This document shows, one piece after another, positions 49,552 to 58,500 of a stretch of 64,000 bases of DNA (position 1 is the first letter of the stretch; every line of letters begins with the position of its first letter). Source of the DNA: Malurus cyaneus samueli (Eukaryota; Chordata; Aves; Passeriformes; Maluridae); assembly GCA_009741485.1 (NCBI GenBank), contig CM019229.1, positions 1,704,911 to 1,768,910 on the forward strand, given 5' to 3'. The translations under genes and the position numbers were made by a program. The notes beneath the pieces were generated by a model, which saw only the letters and a list, made by a program, of their open reading frames with translations, ran no database searches and was not told the origin of the DNA.

Positions 49552-52500
49552 GGGTTTTTTTTTGCCAATTCCTTGCATTTTCATGATTTTATTAACCCGT
49601 GGCTGCTTCATTTGCTGAAGCTGTAAGATCCTCCAAGGATTTTCAGGTGTTTTAGTGAATTCAGGTTGGTGGCACCTCAGACACCGTGTGCACACCCTGT
49701 AGCTGTGGGAATTGCAGGTGAATGAGGGTCAGGAACAGAGCTGGATGATGTAGCCCTGGAAAGGATTGTTCTCTTTTCATCTTGGACTGTCCCTCTTTAT
49801 TTAAAAATTTATTGTGATTTTAAAAGAAATTTTTTAAAAAGTTATTTTGCTGAGGTGTGATCTCGTATTTAGAACAGCCAACAAAAACAAAGCCAGGAAA
49901 ACCCAATGCATCCAGTGAAACCCCAACCAAACCACACACAGCAAACCCCCATTATTTCCCAGCTCCAAAAGGAGGCACAGGAAGCCTTGAAGAATGAATT
50001 CACATTTGCAGAGCTGAGTTAGTGTCAGAGGGAAATGAGAAGCTCAATGTCCTGATTCCAAACCCACCCTGAGAGTGTTTTTGTTAAATTCAAACCACTG
50101 ATCTGAGCCATCTGAACGAACCTGGGTTTCCTGAAAGGACCTTCCCTGAGTGAAGCTTCTGGGTGGTGTCAATTTTTCAGATTTTTTTACTTACTGTTTT
50201 ATCACCAGCAATTCCTCTTTTACCTTTATTTGCCTGGAGTTCTGAACAGCTGCTGAAGGCAGGGACCCCCAGAACTGTAAATTGCTGTGGTGCAGCTCAG
50301 TGCTCTCCTGGCTGGGAAACCACAGCAGGGCTTTGACAGGATCTGCCACTGAATTACCTGGATTTGTGGGGTCTGGGGAGGTCATTTGGCTGTGGAGCTG
50401 CCTCAGATAACTCTGCAGAGTGCTTTTTGTGCCTCATGTCCTAGGCCAGGCTGTTTTTTGAGAGTCTGAGGAGCTTTGGTGACAGTGACAGAAATTGTCA
50501 CCTGCTGGCTCCCGGACAGGTGATTTCATGCATTACACTGTCATTACTGAAGCATTTTGTGTCTCCCTCCTGAACTCTCTTGTGATAATATCTGCTAATT
50601 CCAGCTCTCAGCTTCCCTTGATGCAGCTCCTGATTCCCTGCAGGACAGCTTTTTGCTTCCCTTGCCTTCTCCTTTCTCTCTTTCATTTTGAGGGAGCTGT
50701 GTGGGACTGGGCTGGCTGGGGAACAGCAAAGGTTAATATTGTATCCCTTTAACCCTGGCAAATTCACAAGGCAGTTGACAGCAAAAGAATTTTTTGTTTT
50801 CCTTGATAGTAATGCGGGTTTTTTGTGTTTGGGTTTTTTTTTTTTTTTTGTGTTGTTTTTTAAATTTTCTTTGTGTTTGGGGTGTTGTTTTTTTTGTGGG
50901 GTTTTCTTTTGTGTTTTGTTTTTTTTTGTTTTGTTTGGGTTCTGTTTGTGTTGGTTTGTTTGTTTGGGTTTTTTTGTTTGTTTGTGTTGGGGTTTTTTTG
51001 GGTGGGTTATTTTTTTGGTTTTGGGTTTTTTTTGGCAAGCATCATTAAATAAAAGCCACTGAGAGAAAGAGAGAGAGAGAAAAGTAGTGTGATCCTTGTC
51101 ATCAGCAGCAGAATGCTTGGAGGGCAGTGAGTGGTAAGAATCCAGTGCAGCTGACAGGAAAGATTTATGGGGAAAGAGCAAGCAGTGGAGGATGGGGAAG
51201 GATCTTTATAAAAGCTCCAGCCAATTTTGGGACTCTTGTGTGAAACTGAGGAGGAAATAATTGGACCTCTCCCTTCTAGGAAAGCGTTTGAGGAAGTCAT
51301 GAGTGGTTACCTCTTCTTCCCTTGTGGAAATTCAGATGTAATTGACCCAGAGGAGCTGTGGCATCAGTGGGCAGGTTTTGGTGGGTGTTTGGTGTGGGTG
51401 CCTCAGGGGCTTCTGATGTGGTTTTTGGTGGTGTTTGACTGTGGTGTTGGATTTAGGGCAGCAAAACACACACGAAACATCACATCTCTTCTACAGCCAC
51501 AGGTGTCTAAGGAGTAAAACTGAGATCCAGGAGGCTGGGCTGCTCCCTGTTCCCTTCCCAGCTTTAATCTTCCTCTTTGCTGTCCCACAGTGATGTTCAC
51601 TGCTGCACCAGGATTGTCATTGCCCTGCTACAGAATACAGCCTCAACCTGTGGCATGACTCCACCTGCCCTAATTACACAAGGCAGTGAGCTCAGCCTGA
51701 TTTAATTTTTAATTATTTTATTTAAATTTTAGCTCTACACTTGCACATGGCCACACAGAGTTCAAGCGTGCGTAGGGCTGTCATGTTTTTTTTAATACAT
51801 TTATCTGTTGAAGAAACCAGGGAGGGAGGTTTGGGTTCTTTGCACACAGCAGAAGGGCTGGATGTCCTCAGTCATGGGGTGAGCCTGGCACGGGGACATT
51901 GCAGAAGGTGCTTGTTCAAACAACTTTGGAGAGTACACGGTGTTCTGAGCTCAGCCCCTGGCACTGCTCCCACAAATAGCATCCTTTGCAGCTTGTCTGG
52001 TTGCTCTTCCCACTCATTCACTGCTTCCAGCAGCGTCTCCTCCTTTGTCCTTTCCTGCTACAAACAAGTGAATATTTCAGCTCCTTCTGAGCTGGGGTGG
52101 ACAAACGCTGCTGAGGTGAGCACCCTCCACTGCTCCAGGTGCAAATGAGCTGGACAAGGAGCCGAGGGCAGTTTAAGCCAGAAAAATCCAATGTTCCGTG
52201 GGTGTTTGGATGTTTGGGCACCCTTCCTGTACCATTGGTGCTGTTGCATCATGGCTGCAGCTGCAGCAGCTCCTGCCCTTGGCACTGTTGTGACAATCCA
52301 CAGGTGGCTCCTCTGTGCTCCCCCAGAGCTGCTGTTGAGATCCAGGTGTGCTCCCTGCCTCGCCAGCCCCTCCCCAGAACCTCCTGAGCTAGCAGCAGAT
52401 GTCAGTGTTGATATTTCTTCTTCTCCCTCCTCAGGTGCATCCCCGTGTCATTTCATCCCCATCCTTTGTGTCCCCACTCTGTGCTCGTTCTGGAGTGAGC

Positions 52501-55500
52501 TGATGGCTGTTGGCCTGCTTTGGGGTGGGTGTTGGAGGATGGAGTGAGGGGTTTTGGCAGATTCCCTTTCCAGAAGGGAGGTGGGGATGTCTGTGCACCC
52601 CCAGTGCCACCCAGTTGTGCTGCACCCTTTGGGGACAGTCCCTACCTGCCCTGTTGATGCCCTGTAGCCATTGGCCAGACAGCAACACGAAATAACAGAC
52701 ACAAAAGACACACATACACACAGAAAACTAATGCTACTTTATTAAGGCACAAGCCCCTTTTATCCACTTAGCAGCTAGTGTATACATTTGTGGCAAACAT
52801 ACATTGGTTAATGAGGCTGTCATTTTCTACTCATCAGTACATGATTGGTGGGTTATTGTTTCTGTCTTTGGACACCTGTGTTATCAGTGCAACATTCCAT
52901 TCTTCCTTTCCTAGAGGCAGCCAAAGTTGTGGTGTTTACAGACAGCATACTTGTACATGTAGGCTGTTAAACCTCCCTTTAGTTTCCCAGGACTCAGTCA
53001 TACACAATAATTAGCTGAGTTTCAGATTCAGGACTTGTGGGGCTGCAATGTGTACCCTTGGCCTGCACAGTGCTCCTGGTGGGAGCTGAGCCTGCTTGAA
53101 GAGAAGACAGTCCAAACATCAGGCTCATTAGCAGGCAGTGATTGTGGCTGTCATGGGGGAGGATTTGGAAAGGGAAGACTTGAAGCTGCATCATTCAATA
53201 ATCTTTGGGGTCCTGAGCTGCTTCCTTGGGTCTCCCTGTGGCTGATGCTGTCCCTTGGGTGCTCTCACTGCCTTGGGTCAGCACAGGGGCCAAGGGAGGG
53301 CTCCTGGGGGAGCACAGAGTGCTGCTTGTGGGAGCTGGCAGCCAGGAAAAATAAATGGCAGAGGAAGGAATGGGATGTGTGAGAGGATGGCAGGTTCTGG
53401 GTTGGAATAGTGGCCACGGTGAGGAGAAACTGGAGGTGGTGTGGTATAGATTGGGTGGGATGGGAAAGCAGGGGAAAAGCTGCTGGTGGAAATGGGCTCC
53501 TGGCTGGGAGGCTGGGAGAGCAGGAGTGGGAGAACCCGAGAGGAACCCGAGAGGAACTCCAGAAGAACCTCAAGAACCAGAGTGTGTAACACTGGAAATG
53601 GTTTTGTGTTCCCTGACTCAAATTATTCCAGCATTTGAGACGCTGTTCCTATGGAATTTCCTCAAATTAGAGGGAGTGTAAGTAAAGGCAGGGATGGATG
53701 ACAGATTTCTGAGGGTGGGCTGGAGATAGAGAGGGATTTTGAGGAGCCAGGGGTGGACCTTGAAGGCAGGACAACAGTGAAGGGAACATTGAGCATTTTT
53801 GTAGGGCTGCTGAAAGAAGGCACAGTAGGATTTCAGACTCTGAACATTTGCACTGGACCTGTCTCCTCATACACTAGATCTGCTCAAAATCTCACATGGA
53901 AAAAAATAATCCCCACAAGAAACTACTTGGAAATCATTTGCATTTTAGTGGCTGCTGACTGAGAAAAGTCACCCAAATTTCCTAAACTGAGGCTGAGTTT
54001 GTCTGGAGAAGCAACATTTCCTTGCCAGCAAATCGAGTGCCCTGCACCAGCCCCAGTTTCCTCCAGGAAATCTCAGAGATGCTGAACCTGAGCAGGAGAA
54101 AAACTCTGCTCATCACACCAGGGCTGTGCACACACCAAAAGTTGAGCAAATATTCAAAGGGATTTCTTGAACGCAGCTCAGAAAGGAATTTGTGCTCAGA
54201 GCAACTTTCAGAATCTGTCACTTGCTGGTTTTTCCTTCCCAATTGTGTCATTTGGAAAGCTGCAAGAACTGTCAGGAGTGACTCCTGCAAATGAAGTCAA
54301 AAGAGGTCGTAAGAGCAGAAATTGCTCTTCTCCCTGTAGAAGATTCACAGCAAGCCTTTTGCTTCAGAAAGAGCTTGCAAGGTGGGGTTATGAATCATGG
54401 GCATCGGATGGGATGGGGGCAGCAAAACCTGGTTTAATACTGAGCTCAGAGAATGTAGAAGAACTGTGGATTTCCAGACTGGTTTGGGTTGGAAGGGACC
54501 TTAAAGATCATCCAGATCCACCCCTCTGCCCCTTCCACTTGATTGTTTAAAACCTCTCCCTGTCAGAATTAGCTGGTACAGTACAAAGAGCATAAGTCTG
54601 ATTTTAGGGTTTTTTAGGGGTTTGGGGTGGATTTGTTTGTTTTGTAGGTGTTAGGAACAACAGAGTGCAGGAGGGTCCTCAGCCATGGTCAGATCATGAT
54701 TAGTGACAGGAACCAGAGTGTGTAACACTGGGAATGGTTCTGTGCTCCCTGATGTGAATTATTCCAGCATTTGAGATGCTGTTCCTATGGAATTCCCTCA
54801 AATTAGAGGGAGGGGAAGTAAAAGCAGGGATGGGTGACAGATTTCTGAGGGTGGGCTGGAGACAGAGAGGGATTTTGAGGAGCCAGGGGTTGGACCTTGG
54901 GGACAGGAGAGTGTTGAAGGGAACATTTTTGTAGGGCTGCTGAAAGAAGGCACAGCAGGATTTCAGAGATGGAGTTCCATGTGAAATCAGCACTGCAATG
55001 TGGGTTTGCTGGGTTTATAATGAGAGAAAACCAAAGGCAGCCCAGAGGGAGCAGAACACGGGCAGGGCTCAGCTTTCAGGGAACTCCAGGAAAACCACAG
55101 GGTTGTTTGAGGTAGAGGGGAACAACAGCCATGGCAAATGCAGGGAGCTGAAAGAGAAGGCCAGAAATGGGCACTGAGGTGGAACTGCTTTGGAGGCTTG
55201 TGAGGAAGGAGGAGGAATGGATGTGACACGAGGAGAGCAGAGTTGTACAACTGCCTTGAGCAAAATTGGTGCTGTTGGCTCGAGTTTGGGAAGGAGTGGG
55301 AAAGAGCCACTGTGGGTTTTCTGCCCTGGAGCAAATGCTGTGGCTGTGTTTGTGCTGGTGTGGGTGAGGGATGCTGATGGCAGCCTGGGAAGGAGCTCCA
55401 GAGGGGGCCTTTGCTGACCATGAACCCAAATATATAAATAAACTCTCTCCCCAGTCGGGTTCAATAAGATATGAATAATAATGCTGTTGCTTGAAACATT

Positions 55501-58500
55501 TGCTTATTGATGTTATTCTGTAGGTGGTTTTGTGGTGTTTGCTGCAGCTGTGGGGGGTGATCACAATGGGAAATTTCCCTTTTTATGACCTAGGAAATTA
55601 CCTTGTGGTCTTCTGATCACATAGGAATATGATTTTGTTCGTATCACATTCAAGCTGGATCTCTGAGTGTTTTACTAACCTGGAAAAATAAGAAAACCTG
55701 TTCAAATGGTTCACTGGGTAGAGGAGTCCAAGGATTTGAACATGGTTTAAGATTGAAATTATTTTAAAATATTCATGCTGCATGAGACTTTTTATCTAAG
55801 CAAGAAGAAAATCTCTGAATCTCTGAGCAGTTGATATCTCAAATGGTTTATTAAAAAAAACCATGAAGTTAAGAAGTGTTATTTTCAGGGGAGAACTGCA
55901 ACTCAATGCTAGAATGTTTTTGATCTCCAAAGGAGATGGGAATAGCCAAAACCAAATGGGTTTGGCAGATTTCCATGAGCAGGGAGTGTGGAACTGAGCT
56001 CAAAAAACGCTCTAAAACCACAGAATGTGAAGAGGGGAGAATGTGGTGAAGGTTGAGAATAATCCATAGGAGAGCCCTGACACTTCATTAATTACAGAAT
56101 CACAGAATTGTTGGAGTGGGAAGGCGACTTGAGCCATGCAGTGCCACCCCTGCCATGGCAGGGACTTCTTCCACTATCCCAGGCTGTTCCCAGCCCCAAT
56201 GTCCAACCTGGCCTTGGACACTTCCAGAGATCCAGGGGCAGCCACAGCTCTCTGGGATAATTAATAAGTGAGTAATTTGGATTCCTAATATTTAGAGATT
56301 GGGAACTCAGATGATCCCAAGGGGGAAGCACAGTTTGAATTTCCTCATGTGCAGTTTGTGGGACCGAGATATTTTCATGCTGGAATGCTGGGATGTGTTT
56401 AAATGAAAATGTCAAAACTTCCATAGTGCCTGTGTGTAAGAACATCCAGGATTTGGTTTTGGAATCTGTTGGGAATTGCATTCAGCACTTGCAGGGTTCT
56501 CTGGGACTTTGCTGTTGCAAATCTGGAGATTTCAATGGCTCTTGGGAGGAGGTTTGGAAAAGGTCTCTCGGTGCCCATAAAGACAAAGTTACAGTTTGGA
56601 GCTAAAAAAACCCTCCTGAGGCTATGTTTAAAGTTAAAATTTAATTCCCTTTTCTACAAATTTACAAATTTCATCTTTTCTGAAAGGCTCAGGAGCCCCT
56701 TGGAGCACAGTTAATTTTATGCGCTCGTATATCACGGAAATTGTGGGAAAGGATCTCGGACAGTTTGAGTGTTTTTCTTCTTGATCCAAATGAAACTCAG
56801 TCAGGAGGTGCCTGGCTGAGAGGAGAGGTTTTATTTTAACAGCTGAAACTCTTAACCTGCTTTCAGGAGGAGGAAGGTGAATTCCAGAGCCAAGAAGCTG
56901 TGATAAAAAGCTGGTACTAGGGGAGAGAGATAAAACAGAACATCTTACACAGCCCTTTGGGGAGCCTTAGGAGAGTTTGTTTCTCCATAAATGTATATAC
57001 AAAGATGATTTTTTTTTTTTCTTGTTTTGCCCTTCTATATAATTGGTTAAAATGTGATGACAGAAACAAACATCCCTGGTACCTGAGAAAAAAACAAAGC
57101 CTGGGGCTTGCAAAGTGAAAGGGCTTTAAATTTCCCCATGCAGTTTTCCAAGAGCAGTTACTGCTGGTGAAATTAGAGTTGATATTGGCAAGTTCATCTC
57201 AATTTTCTGGACTTGGGGCAAGTTTTTGATCTCAGGATGTTCTGGTTGGGTGGATTGTCTATTTTGTGCACATGGAGCCTTTCAAGGAGGGATTTTGATG
57301 GAAGTGGGGTTGCTGACTTGTATTTTGCACAGGGAATATTATTATTTTTTTCTTTTTTTTTTGACATAATATTATTAATTATTATACTTTTAGATATTAT
57401 TATTATATGTAATTTTTATTATTTTCTTATACCTGGTGCTCATTTTGTGTGTCTGAGCCCTTCATCTGCAAGGAATCCAGAGCTTGTGTTGGTATTTGCT
57501 GTCAACATAAGCTTTGGAAAAAGTCTTGAAAAAAAGCCCCCAAAAAACCAATCAAACAATAAAATCATCAATCCCCCAACTCTATAAACCAACCACTCTA
57601 AGCTGGTACATTATTTATTTATTTTCCTAGTGCAAAGTTAAAGTGCAAGTCATGTTCACTTAGGTTCGAAGTGTGGGTGAATCGCAGTTAGGGAGGGATT
57701 TTTTCTGTTTGTGTTTTAAGCTCAGTAATTGCAGCTGCTGAGGGGCAGCCATGGTTTTGGAAAGGGCTGATCCATGGATTTTAAGCCCAATAAACGCTGC
57801 CTGCTGCTGGAAAGAGCATGGCATCGAGCAATTCAAGGTTGTGATGCCGTCTCTCCTTGCAGGGTAACTCATTATCCATGGGAATGTGTTTCAGCAGGGA
57901 ATGGGATTTTTGCAGTTCTGAACAGCACAAGAGGCAGTGGCAGGTGTGGGACAGGTGGGGGTTTGAGGAGCAGCTGCATTTTGCTTTTTTCAGCCCAGAT
58001 TATTTTGTGGTATCAGGCTCTCCCTGTAAAGGAGAAAAGCTCCGTATTAGTTCTCTCTGTGTTGCCATCTTTGTCTTTCAGCTTCTGCCATCAATCAAAT
58101 GTTTCTGGGTGCAATAATTGGGCACTGCTCAGGGAGTTGTGTTCTGGCATGGGTTTTCTTCACCTGGAGAAACCTAAAACCTGTCAGGACCCAGTCCTGA
58201 GTGTCTGCCCCAGGGGAGCAGGTGGGACTGGAGGAGCTCCAGTGCTCCCTTCCAGCCTGAACCTTTCAGGCATTGCTGTTTGCACAGCACAGCTAAACGT
58301 GGACGTGTAAAAAAATTACAAAATGATGGAAAAACAGTGCTCACTTTTGACCCAAATGTGCTGATGTGCCCCCAGAATCCCAGAAATCAAAGTTGGGTTG
58401 GAAAGGGACCTTGAAGCTCATCTTTGTCACCCTGCATGGGCAGGGACATCTTCCCCAACCAGGCTGCTCAAGCCACTCAACTTGCTCTCACCCTTTCTTT

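Noticed and set aside
49002..49568. Lysine-rich minus-strand frame and phenylalanine-rich plus-strand frames
   Set aside because: Produced by the T-run array. No coding signal outside it.
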